Shown one piece after another: positions 25,054 to 32,087 of a stretch of 35,360 bases of DNA (its first letter is position 1; each line of letters opens with the position of its first letter). This DNA comes from a bacterium BMS3Abin06 (GTDB lineage Bacteria; Nitrospirota; Thermodesulfovibrionia; UBA6902), in assembly GCA_002897895.1 (NCBI GenBank), contig BDSY01000077.1:1-35360 (forward strand), written 5' to 3'. The notes under the pieces were generated by a model. That model had not been told where the DNA came from. It made no database searches and saw nothing but the letters and a program-made list of their open reading frames with translations. The translations under genes were made by a program, and so were the position numbers.

Positions 25054-25802
25054 AGGCCCTGAGTGTAGAAAATCTCTGCGTTAAGGCTGACAACCGTCAC
25101 CTTTTGGAGAACATCACTTTTTCAGTGGAAGAAGGCAGGATAGTAGCAATTATCGGCCCTAACGGCGCGGGCAAGACTACATTGATTAAGGCTATTCTCG
25201 GACTTATCCCCTATCAAACCGGTTCGGTTTCTTTGTTCGGACGCCCGTTCAGGCATAACAAGTCTCATACTAAGGTCGGCTATGTTCCTCAAAGACTCGA
25301 ATTTGACAGGACATTTCCACTGACAGTTTCGGAGCTTCTGGGTTTTACTGTCCCTCCAATTTATTCATTCCCTTTTCATAGAAAAGGAAAAGAAAAAAAA
25401 TATATAGACAGACTGCTGAAAACTGTCGGGGCTCAGGATTTAAGAGACAGGGGTATCGGCAGCCTGTCCGGCGGAGAACTCCAGAGGGTCATGATTGCCA
25501 AGGCGATTGTTAATGAACCGGGGATACTCTTTCTGGATGAGGCCGCATCAGGTGTGGATATCGAGGGGCAGGAAAAGTTTTATGATTTAGTCAGACGCCT
25601 TAATAAAGAAAAAGGTTTGACCGTAATCCTGATCTCCCATGATCTGAATGTGGTTTACCGTTTTGCGGATGATGTGCTTTGCCTGAACCGGAGACTCGTA
25701 TGCACGGGCAGCCCTGAAGACACCCTGACAAACGAGGTTATAAAGAGTGTTTACGGAGAAATGATGGGTGCGTATATCCACAGTTGCCATGAGCATGATT
25801 AG
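25050..25802 (+). CDS. znuC: Metal ABC transporter ATP-binding protein
   Basis: ATPase of the same importer, 250 residues. Walker A GPNGAGKTTLIK is near residue 36, the Q-loop in GYVPQRLEFDRTF, the signature LSGGELQRVMIAKAI near 138, Walker B ILFLDEAASGVD near 158 and the switch His in LISHDLNVVYRFADD near 192. The start overlaps the znuA stop (ATGA). The end overlaps znuB. Confidence 0.94.
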   Translation: MKALSVENLCVKADNRHLLENITFSVEEGRIVAIIGPNGAGKTTLIKAILGLIPYQTGSVSLFGRPFRHNKSHTKVGYVPQRLEFDRTFPLTVSELLGFTVPPIYSFPFHRKGKEKKYIDRLLKTVGAQDLRDRGIGSLSGGELQRVMIAKAIVNEPGILFLDEAASGVDIEGQEKFYDLVRRLNKEKGLTVILISHDLNVVYRFADDVLCLNRRLVCTGSPEDTLTNEVIKSVYGEMMGAYIHSCHEHD

Positions 25803-26598
25803 TGAATTTTTATCATATCCGTTTATCCAGAGGGCGTTGCTGGCTTCAGTGATGGTCGGCATTCTCTGCCCTTTTGTCGGAAACTTTGTAGTGCTCCGCA
25901 GGATGTCCTTTTTTGCAGATGCAATATCACATTCAGCCTTTGCCGGAATTGCGGCAGGAGCCATACTCGGAATCGACCTTTCAGTATCATCTGTTGCCGT
26001 GGCAATACTCATCGCATTATTAATAGCTTTTCTCTCTGAAAAAACATCTCTGTCACACGACACGGTTATAGGGGTCGCATTTTCAGGCGCTATTGCCACC
26101 GGCATGCTTATTGTAGGAATGCTTAAAGGTTACAGGGCTGATCTGTTCACTTTCCTGTTCGGAGATATTCTTGCTATAACAAACAGCGACCTGTTATTGA
26201 TTTTTGTCATCAGCATACTGACTGTCGCAATCCTTCTGATATTCTTAAAGCCCTTTCTCCAGATTACATTCAACAGTGACCTGGCGCGGGTGGAGGGCAT
26301 TAATGTCCGCTTTTTTGAATACCTGCTTTTTTTAATCATTGCAATTGTTATAACAGTGAGTCTTAAAATTATCGGTATTATACTTGTCACATCACTTTTG
26401 ATTGTTCCTGCTGCATCTGCAAAAAATCTTGCCTCAAGCATGAAGCATCTCTTTGTTCTCTCAAGTCTGTTCGGAGTAATATCGGGAATTGCCGGTCTTG
26501 CAGGCTCTGTTTATCTCAACACCTCATCAGGCCCGACAATTGTCCTTGTCAGTATAGGGATATTCTTTTTAACCATGCTGAAGCGCGCACGTACTTAG
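25768..26598 (+). CDS. znuB: Metal ABC transporter permease
   Basis: Permease of the ZnuB/MntB family (ABC-3), up to 276 residues with about eight membrane helices. Recognisable are FIQRALLASVMVGILCPFVGNFVVLRRMSFFADAISHSAFAG at the N terminus, and the later EGINVRFFEYLLF and LIVPAASAKNLASSMKHLF. The start is uncertain: GTG at 25768 has GGAG nine bases upstream, while ATG at 25789 or 25795 better fits the usual N terminus (ISEFLSYPF) but lacks a ribosome site. All overlap the end of znuC. It is convergent with the OFA transporter gene, with seven bases between. Confidence 0.92.
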   Translation: MRISTVAMSMISEFLSYPFIQRALLASVMVGILCPFVGNFVVLRRMSFFADAISHSAFAGIAAGAILGIDLSVSSVAVAILIALLIAFLSEKTSLSHDTVIGVAFSGAIATGMLIVGMLKGYRADLFTFLFGDILAITNSDLLLIFVISILTVAILLIFLKPFLQITFNSDLARVEGINVRFFEYLLFLIIAIVITVSLKIIGIILVTSLLIVPAASAKNLASSMKHLFVLSSLFGVISGIAGLAGSVYLNTSSGPTIVLVSIGIFFLTMLKRART

Positions 26599-26605
26599 AA
26601 AAGAA

Positions 26606-28045
26606 TTAACCGGTTGGATAGCCCAGTCCCGGGGCAGGGACTGATATGCGGTCATTCAATCTGCTGACGTGCTCCAGAGCCTGCGGAGTTGCTATTGCCT
26701 GGGGCTGAGGTGCAGCCTGTGACTGTGCCCTTGCAAGACCCCACACCACGACAGAACACCCGGCGGCAACAAAGCATAAGATACCGGAAAATACAAAAGC
26801 CAGTACATACTGCCGGCTTGCGTCATAGAGCACTCCCCCTACAACAGGGCCGAGGATACCGGCGACACCGTATGCAGTGAATATCCAGCCGTAGTTCATA
26901 CCGAGGTTTTTTGTTCCGAAATAGTCGGCGGTTGCTGACGGGAATAAAGCAAAATTCCCGCCGAAATTAAGCCCTACCAGAGCGGACGCAAGAAAAATGG
27001 CCAGGTGTGACTCAACATTGACAAGGAGCATAAAGGCCATGCCCTGTGCAAGGAACATTATCATCATTGCCCGCGGCCGGTCTATAAAGTCACTAACCTT
27101 GCCCCAGAAAATACGGCCCAGTGCATTGAAAATAGCGAGAATACCTACAGGCTCTACAAACCGTCCGAAAGAACCCATCCATGCGGGCGCAAAAGTTTTT
27201 CCATTGAGTATGGCCCCCATCAGGGGTTTCCACTGGCCGATAGCCATCAACCCTGAAGTGGCCCCGAAGATAAATGTGAGCCATAACATGCAGGCAAGAG
27301 GTGTGTTCAGCATTTCTTTCCACCCGGTATCAACTTCAGGGCTACTTTGAACTTTACCGGTCTGCCGGCCGGGAGGCTGCCATCCGGTTGGAGGATTACG
27401 CAGAAGCGAAGCGCCGAGAATAACGAAAACAGCGCTGGTAATACCATGAAGGACAAAGAAGCTCTTCCATCCGATTCCAAATCCGCTCCCATGGGAAATC
27501 CCGAGGGCTGCAAGGAGTATCTGCGATATCCCCATAGCCTCTGCCCCGTTTCCCGGAGGCAGCAGGAGAGCAGACGCCGGGCCTGCAAAAAAGAGCGCGC
27601 CTGCGCCAAATCCTGCAACGGATAAACCTGTAACCAATCCCTTTTTATCAGGAAACCACTTGACTGCGGCAGCGATAGGGCAGACATATGCAAATCCAAT
27701 CCCTGCACCACCTATAATGCCGTATGTCAGATAGAACGCCCAGGGACGGCTCTCCTCAATCAGCAGCGAACCGAGGAGGAAGGAAATTCCAAGCAGGATG
27801 CCGCCTATGGAGGCGACCTTCCGGGGGCCGATCCTGTCCTGCAGACGGCCTGCCGGTATCATAATGATAGCGAAAGATACAAGGGCAAAAGAAAATGCCC
27901 ACTGGGTTGTTGTGCGGCTCCAGTCGAATTCCATCTCAAGGGGTTTGACAAAGACGCTGAAAGCGTAGACAGTCCCCAATATAATCTGAACGATCAGCGC
28001 CCCGGCCAGGACGGTCCAGCGGTTTGTTCCTTTTTCTTTAGCCAT
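26606..28045 (-). CDS. OFA-family MFS transporter (oxalate/formate antiporter-like)
   Basis: 479 residues, twelve predicted helices. WTVLAGALIVQIILGTVYAF at the N terminus, SFALVSFAIIMIPAGRLQDR, GIGFAYVCPIAAAVKWFPDKKG and the RNPPTGWQPPG segment after helix 6 are typical of the OFA family. That family includes OxlT and the E. coli pyruvate-induced YhjX. A Gln/Ala/Pro-rich tail of about 40 residues follows the last helix. GGGAG precedes the ATG. It lies downstream of acs and the DUF3303-like gene in the same direction, which points to a small carboxylate such as acetate, pyruvate or formate. It also has its own sigma28-like promoter 60 bases upstream. Confidence 0.87.
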   Translation of the reverse strand: MAKEKGTNRWTVLAGALIVQIILGTVYAFSVFVKPLEMEFDWSRTTTQWAFSFALVSFAIIMIPAGRLQDRIGPRKVASIGGILLGISFLLGSLLIEESRPWAFYLTYGIIGGAGIGFAYVCPIAAAVKWFPDKKGLVTGLSVAGFGAGALFFAGPASALLLPPGNGAEAMGISQILLAALGISHGSGFGIGWKSFFVLHGITSAVFVILGASLLRNPPTGWQPPGRQTGKVQSSPEVDTGWKEMLNTPLACMLWLTFIFGATSGLMAIGQWKPLMGAILNGKTFAPAWMGSFGRFVEPVGILAIFNALGRIFWGKVSDFIDRPRAMMIMFLAQGMAFMLLVNVESHLAIFLASALVGLNFGGNFALFPSATADYFGTKNLGMNYGWIFTAYGVAGILGPVVGGVLYDASRQYVLAFVFSGILCFVAAGCSVVVWGLARAQSQAAPQPQAIATPQALEHVSRLNDRISVPAPGLGYPTG

Positions 28046-28103
28046 AACTGTTCTCCCATGCAGATTTCAGGTTCAAAGGTACTCGGCATCTATAACTAAT
28101 TAC

Positions 28104-28130
28104 TATTCGGCAGGTTCAAATAAAACTTTA
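28104..28130 (-). promoter_or_regulatory. Sigma28 (FliA)-like promoter of the OFA transporter gene
   Basis: On the - strand TAAAGTTT (28130-28123), an 11-base spacer and GCCGAATA (28111-28104): 8/8 and 6/8 matches to the FliA consensus with standard spacing. The transporter ATG is about 60 bases downstream. Confidence 0.6.
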
Positions 28131-28151
28131 ATAATAAAAATTTTATTTGAA
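28115..28151. promoter_or_regulatory. 11-bp perfect inverted repeat over the sigma28-like promoter
   Basis: TTCAAATAAAA (28115-28125) and TTTTATTTGAA (28141-28151) are exact inverted copies separated by 15 AT-rich bases. One arm covers the spacer and part of the -35 of the promoter at 28104-28130. It could be an operator, since it lies upstream of the expected transcription start. Confidence 0.5.
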
Positions 28152-28198
28152 ATGTGTTATGGCTGACACAGCTTCGAAGTTAAATGTAATCCCGGTTT

Positions 28199-28507
28199 CT
28201 AACCGCCGATTATACTCCTGTCTTCTTCCATGGCTTCAAATATCTCCCTCCGTAAGGCCGGATAAGTAGTGGATATCCACTTATCACCGAAGTGGCGCGA
28301 CAGAACATTGAGGGCTTGTACGTTGTCGGTCTCTATTATAAAGATAATTTTCAAGGGTGATTTGCCCACTACTTCGTACCTGTCAATCGTTTTACACATT
28401 TTCTGGAAGGTCTTATCTTTACCCTTTTTGTACCATTCTTCCCTTTCCCTGTTTATTGCCTCAATTGATATTCCTTCTTTTGCATCAAATATGGATATGT
28501 AGAGCAT
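28199..28507 (-). CDS. DUF3303-like small protein
   Basis: 102 residues beginning MLYISIFDAKEGISIEAINR, a small alpha/beta protein with REEWYKKGK, YEVVGKSPLKIIFIIETDN and ALNVLSRHFGDKW. The size and the pattern of an N-terminal MLY strand, a central Gly-containing strand and a C-terminal amphipathic helix suggest the DUF3303 family or a related dimeric ferredoxin-like fold. Function unknown. GGAGG precedes the ATG. It sits between acs and the OFA transporter on the same strand, 54 bases after acs. Confidence 0.6.
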   Translation of the reverse strand: MLYISIFDAKEGISIEAINREREEWYKKGKDKTFQKMCKTIDRYEVVGKSPLKIIFIIETDNVQALNVLSRHFGDKWISTTYPALRREIFEAMEEDRSIIGG

Positions 28508-28538
28508 GGAAACCTCCGTTGTTAGTTATGGATTATCA

Positions 28539-28552
28539 GTTATTCGAATAAC
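28539..28552. promoter_or_regulatory. Perfect 14-bp palindrome between acs and the DUF3303-like gene
   Basis: GTTATTCGAATAAC is fully self-complementary with no spacer. It lies in the 54-base gap, upstream of the DUF3303-like start. It may be an operator half-site pair or part of the acs 3' end; no T-run follows. Confidence 0.35.
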
Positions 28553-28561
28553 CGGTAACAG

Positions 28562-30544
28562 TTAATGTTTGCCGATTTTCCTCCCCTCTATAAGCTTCTC
28601 CACAACAGACGGATCAGCGAGTGTAGAGGTATCACCAATCTCATGTTCTTTGCCCTCGATTATCTTTCTCAGTATCCTTCTCATTATTTTTCCGCTTCTG
28701 GTCTTGGGCAGCCCGTCCACAAACTGTATTGCATCCGGTTTAGCAATGGGGCCGATATCCTTTCTTATCTGTGCAACAAGCTCTTTTTCGAGTTCCCCGC
28801 TGCCGCTGAAACCACTGTTCAAAATGACGAAAGCATATATGCCCTGTCCTTTCACTTCATGCGGGAAACCGACAACAGCAGCCTCTGATACCGAGGAGTG
28901 GGCAACAAGAGCGCTTTCTATCTCGGCAGTACCCAGCCTGTGACCTGATACGTTTATTACGTCGTCAATCCGACCCAGTAATTGATAATCCCCGTCTTTA
29001 TCGACCTTGGCGCCGTCACCGCTGAAATAGGCGCCCCTGACCTGCGAGAAGTATGTTTCCTTATAGCGTTTGGGGTTGCCGTAAATGTTTCTTGCAATAC
29101 CGGGCCATGCTTTCTTAATTACGAGTGCACCTTCTGCCCCGGTCTTGACAGGGGAACCATCCGCATTAACTATCATGGGTTCTACACCGAAAAAGGGCCT
29201 GCCTGCATAACCGGGTTTCATCGGCACAGCGCCGGGAAGTGAAGAGATAACAATTCCCCCTGTTTCAGTCTGCCACCACGTATCCACTATAGGACACTTT
29301 CCCTTTCCGATATTCCTGTGATACCAGAGCCAAGCCTCCGGGTTTATAGGTTCACCGACAGAGCCCAGCAGCCTGAGACTGCTGAGGTCTCTAGTCTTCG
29401 TCCAATCATCTCCTTCTTTTGCAAGCGCCCTGATAACCGTAGGAGCTGTGTAAAATATATTTATCCTGTACTTTTCCACTATCTCCCAGTACCTGTCGGG
29501 CCGGGGGTAAGAAGGAACGCCTTCAAACATTATGCTTGTTGCTCCGTTACTCAGGGGGCCATAGACAATATATGAATGTCCTGTTATCCATCCTATATCG
29601 GCAGTGCACCAGTAAGTGTCCTCTTCATGGTAATCAAAAATATATTTGAAAGTCGTCGCTGTATAAAGGAGGTAACCTGCCGTAGTATGAAGCAGTCCCT
29701 TAGGTTTTCCGGTGCTGCCGCTTGTATACAGGATAAAAAGGGGATCCTCTGCATCCATCTTCTCCGGCTCACACCATGATGATATATCTTCCCTCCTGAG
29801 TTCGTCTTCTGCAAAATAATCCCTGCCCTGTTTCATTGCAACGCTTATTCCTGTTCTCCTGATTACAAGACAGCGCTTTATACCGGGCGTTTCTTCCATT
29901 GCAATATCTGCATTTTTCTTCAGAGGAATCACCTTTCCCGACCTGAACGAGCCGTCGGAAGTAATGAGAATTTTACCGCGGCAATCATTGATTCTCTCTC
30001 TGAGGGCGGAGGCGCTGAATCCCCCGAAGACTATGCTGTGAATGGCGCCGATCCGGGTGCAGGCCAGCATGCCGATAGCAAGCTCCGGTATCATGGGCAA
30101 ATAGAATACAACCCTGTCGCCCTTTTTGATCCCTGATTTTTTCAGCAGGTTGGCAAATCTGCAAACAAGGCGGTGGAGCTCCTGGTATGTATAGGTTTTA
30201 TTCTCTCCGTCTTCCGCTTCCCAGATGAGTGCAGCCTTGTTCTTTCTCGGTGTATTTAAATGCCTGTCTATGCAGTTGTAAGAGACGTTTAATTTGCCGC
30301 CTGTGAACCATTTGATTTCCGGTTTTATGAAGTCTCTTTCAACAACTTTATTCCACTTTTTAAACCATGATAAGTTGTCCCTGGCCATGTCTGCCCAGAA
30401 ACCCTTCGGGTCCTCCACCGATCTGAGGTATAAGTCTTCATATTCTTTCCTGCTCTTAACAAGTGCATTCTTTGAAAATTCTTTGGGCGGTGGAAAAACT
30501 TTCTGTGCTGATTTTAATGCCTGGCTGGATTTTTTTGCCGACAT
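28562..30544 (-). CDS. acs: Acetyl-coenzyme A synthetase
   Basis: AMP-forming ligase making acetyl-CoA from acetate, ATP and CoA. 660 residues, normal length. The adenylate motif [20 protein letters not shown] is near residue 263, [10 protein letters not shown] near 420, the hinge region [20 protein letters not shown] near 525, and [15 protein letters not shown] near 618 has the lysine that is reversibly acetylated in this family. AAGGAGG precedes the ATG. Next on the same strand come the DUF3303-like gene and the OFA transporter; a small regulator gene lies divergently upstream. Confidence 0.96.
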   Translation of the reverse strand: MSAKKSSQALKSAQKVFPPPKEFSKNALVKSRKEYEDLYLRSVEDPKGFWADMARDNLSWFKKWNKVVERDFIKPEIKWFTGGKLNVSYNCIDRHLNTPRKNKAALIWEAEDGENKTYTYQELHRLVCRFANLLKKSGIKKGDRVVFYLPMIPELAIGMLACTRIGAIHSIVFGGFSASALRERINDCRGKILITSDGSFRSGKVIPLKKNADIAMEETPGIKRCLVIRRTGISVAMKQGRDYFAEDELRREDISSWCEPEKMDAEDPLFILYTSGSTGKPKGLLHTTAGYLLYTATTFKYIFDYHEEDTYWCTADIGWITGHSYIVYGPLSNGATSIMFEGVPSYPRPDRYWEIVEKYRINIFYTAPTVIRALAKEGDDWTKTRDLSSLRLLGSVGEPINPEAWLWYHRNIGKGKCPIVDTWWQTETGGIVISSLPGAVPMKPGYAGRPFFGVEPMIVNADGSPVKTGAEGALVIKKAWPGIARNIYGNPKRYKETYFSQVRGAYFSGDGAKVDKDGDYQLLGRIDDVINVSGHRLGTAEIESALVAHSSVSEAAVVGFPHEVKGQGIYAFVILNSGFSGSGELEKELVAQIRKDIGPIAKPDAIQFVDGLPKTRSGKIMRRILRKIIEGKEHEIGDTSTLADPSVVEKLIEGRKIGKH

Positions 30545-30782
30545 GCCTTAATCCTCCTTGCAGATTTTAACAGGTTAATAAGAGCGGTAAATTTCATCTG
30601 TTTCTATATCCGGCGCGATGCATTTTCCATTTCCCGGACAACGTTATCCGGCTTGCTATATCGCCCCGGGCATATACATAAACCTTTTCGGTAAAATCCA
30701 TACGGGACTTGAGTATGGTTATGGATTTCTTAATAAATGTTATCATAGATTTATATATTTGCAAAAAACCGTCAAACAAATA

Positions 30783-31106
30783 ATGCTCACAAAAAACGCT
30801 GCATACCGGCAGGAGACTGTCCGGCAGGAAATAATATCCGTCCTTAAAGGGCAGACTCTGTCGGTTAAGGACATATCCGGCACTGTCAGGGTCTCTGAAA
30901 AAGAAGTGTATGACCATCTTTATCATATACAAAAGACTATCAATAAAAAAGGCTGCACACTTGTTGTTACTCCTGCTGTATGCAAAAAATGCGGATTCAC
31001 GTTTAAGAAAAGAGAGAAACTTAAAAAGCCGGGCAAGTGTCCCATATGCCGGAGTGAGACAATAAAAGAGCCGTTTTTTTCAATTTGTACACTAAGCCCT
31101 GGTTGA
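30783..31106 (+). CDS. Small winged-helix transcriptional regulator with zinc ribbon (COG3357-like)
   Basis: About 107 residues from the ATG at 30783. Residues 10-60 form a helix-turn-helix of ArsR type (RQEIISVLKGQTLSVKDISG, VSEKEVYDHLYHIQKTI). A zinc ribbon follows with CKKCGF and CPICRS (two CxxC pairs). This is the pattern of the archaeal/bacterial predicted HTH regulators grouped as COG3357. The reading frame stays open upstream to 30618, but that part is Tyr/His-rich, unlike the family, and I leave it out. No clear Shine-Dalgarno sequence. It is divergent from acs with about 240 bases between, so acs is a possible target. Confidence 0.7.
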   Translation: MLTKNAAYRQETVRQEIISVLKGQTLSVKDISGTVRVSEKEVYDHLYHIQKTINKKGCTLVVTPAVCKKCGFTFKKREKLKKPGKCPICRSETIKEPFFSICTLSPG

Positions 31107-31130
31107 ATTATTTTTTCAGACTGTTATAAT
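31103..31130 (+). promoter_or_regulatory. Candidate sigma70-type promoter before the 31166 gene
   Basis: TTGAAT (31103-31108), a 16-base spacer and a perfect TATAAT (31125-31130), 36 bases before the ATG at 31166. Confidence 0.5.
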
Positions 31131-31165
31131 AGAATTTTCAAGGGATCGGCAGGCTAAATAATCGC

Positions 31166-31522
31166 ATGACAACTGTTATTAATCTGAATATTCTGAACTT
31201 TTTCAGACTGAAGCTTAACAAGTATACAGTTAATGATGTGCGTTTCAATACGCATAATGACATACGTTTAAATCCCCGGCATTCAGATGGAAACAAAAAT
31301 CATTCTCCGGAAGAAGAGCATGTTGTTGATGTAACGCCTTACAGCAAAGTTGTGGCTGATACAGGGACCGGGAATAATAACCGGGGAGAATTGACCATTC
31401 CAAACCTCAGTCAGGCTGAGCCGGTTATTCAACCGGCCGTAATCGATAGAACCTATGACCGCAGAGGAAATACCGTTCAATACTTTCAGGCTAATGGCGT
31501 GCACGTAGATTCATATGTTTAG
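31166..31522 (+). CDS. Hypothetical protein ending in a MITE
   Basis: 118 residues, soluble, hydrophilic, with no signal peptide and no motif that I recognise. The last part, VVDVTPYSKVVADTG and RTYDRRGNTVQYFQANGVH, has Pro, Gly and Tyr spacing typical of a folded small domain rather than random sequence. A sigma70-like promoter lies 36 bases upstream, which supports expression. Its TAG stop is the first three bases of a MITE (31520-31644), so the original C terminus may have been longer. Confidence 0.55.
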   Translation: MTTVINLNILNFFRLKLNKYTVNDVRFNTHNDIRLNPRHSDGNKNHSPEEEHVVDVTPYSKVVADTGTGNNNRGELTIPNLSQAEPVIQPAVIDRTYDRRGNTVQYFQANGVHVDSYV

Positions 31523-31644
31523 AGTTTGTGTATAAACATAACAATTGAGCCGTCATTCCCGCATTCTGTTGAGCGGGAATCCAGTGTTTTTAAAGACTTC
31601 GGGTATGACAAAAACAAAAAACGGCAATTTATACACAGACTCTA
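31520..31644. mobile_element. MITE copy 2 (non-autonomous, TA-flanked)
   Basis: The left end TAGAGTTTGTGTATAAAC and right end TTTATACACAGACTCTA are near-perfect terminal inverted repeats that begin and end with TA. An inner stem CATTCCCGC/GCGGGAAT and the block AAAGACTTCGGG are shared with copy 1 at 14820-14962. No coding capacity. TA at both ends fits a TA-targeting (IS630/mariner-like) transposase acting in trans; none is in the window. Confidence 0.8.
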
Positions 31645-31938
31645 TTTAGTTACTAAAAGCAGGATGGCGATTTTGATATTTCGAAGCACTGCTGCAACCA
31701 CCTGAACCCTCCATTCATTGAATCGTTCAATAAAAATCAACCTTGAATGTGGAATAACTAATCCTGCGCCCACAGGCCGGTTCTGAGGATAGATCATTAC
31801 GTTTTCAGCATATAGGGAATATCCCTATAGAAAAAATATACTTTCCCCTCTAAACAAAACAATTCATTAAGCCGATATGATGGATATGATTTTTATCATT
31901 AAGTCTCAATAAACAACTCTAAAGGAGGAAAGAGAAAG
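31645..31938 (+). promoter_or_regulatory. Upstream region of the lipoprotein/secreted-protein operon
   Basis: Gene-free (together with the MITE, 31523-31938 has no gene). It holds a perfect 8-3-8 palindrome, TATAGGGA-ATA-TCCCTATA (31811-31829). A sigma28-like site lies at TAAACAAA (31851-31858) and GCCGATAT (31871-31878) with a 12-base spacer. A TATACT lies at 31837-31842. ATGAT/ATCAT inverted repeats are at about 31886-31899. The -10 of the sigma28-like site is strong (7/8), the -35 is only TAAA. Confidence 0.45.
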
Positions 31939-32058
31939 ATGAAAAGAAAAATTATCTCAGTAATTTTCTGCGTTTTGATGCTTGCAGCCACCCTGGCGGT
32001 TACAGGGTGCGGCGGCAGTGGAGGCAGCAGCACGAGCATAAGCGGCAGCGGAGAGTAA
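31939..32058 (+). CDS. Very small lipoprotein (39 residues)
   Basis: MKRKIISVIFCVLMLAATLA followed by VTGCGGSGGSSTSISGSGE. It has a basic N terminus, a hydrophobic core and the lipobox VTGC, giving a mature lipopeptide of only about 17 Gly/Ser-rich residues. AAAGGAGG lies ten bases before the ATG, which makes translation credible. The 29-base gap to the secreted-protein gene suggests an operon. It might be a truncated anchor left after a deletion or a genuine small lipopeptide. No family recognised. Confidence 0.72.
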   Translation: MKRKIISVIFCVLMLAATLAVTGCGGSGGSSTSISGSGE

Positions 32059-32087
32059 AAATAAATTAAATTTATGGAGGAAGTTAA

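Noticed and set aside
27307-27711. 134-residue - strand frame within the OFA transporter in another register
   Set aside because: Same strand, different register inside a clear gene; Leu/Gln/Arg-rich and without any start signal.
30594-30932. 112-residue - strand frame between acs and the regulator
   Set aside because: No ribosome site, no recognisable domain, and it overlaps the regulator gene. A short 35-residue C-terminal piece (from MDFTEKVYV) looks protein-like, but I cannot support it.
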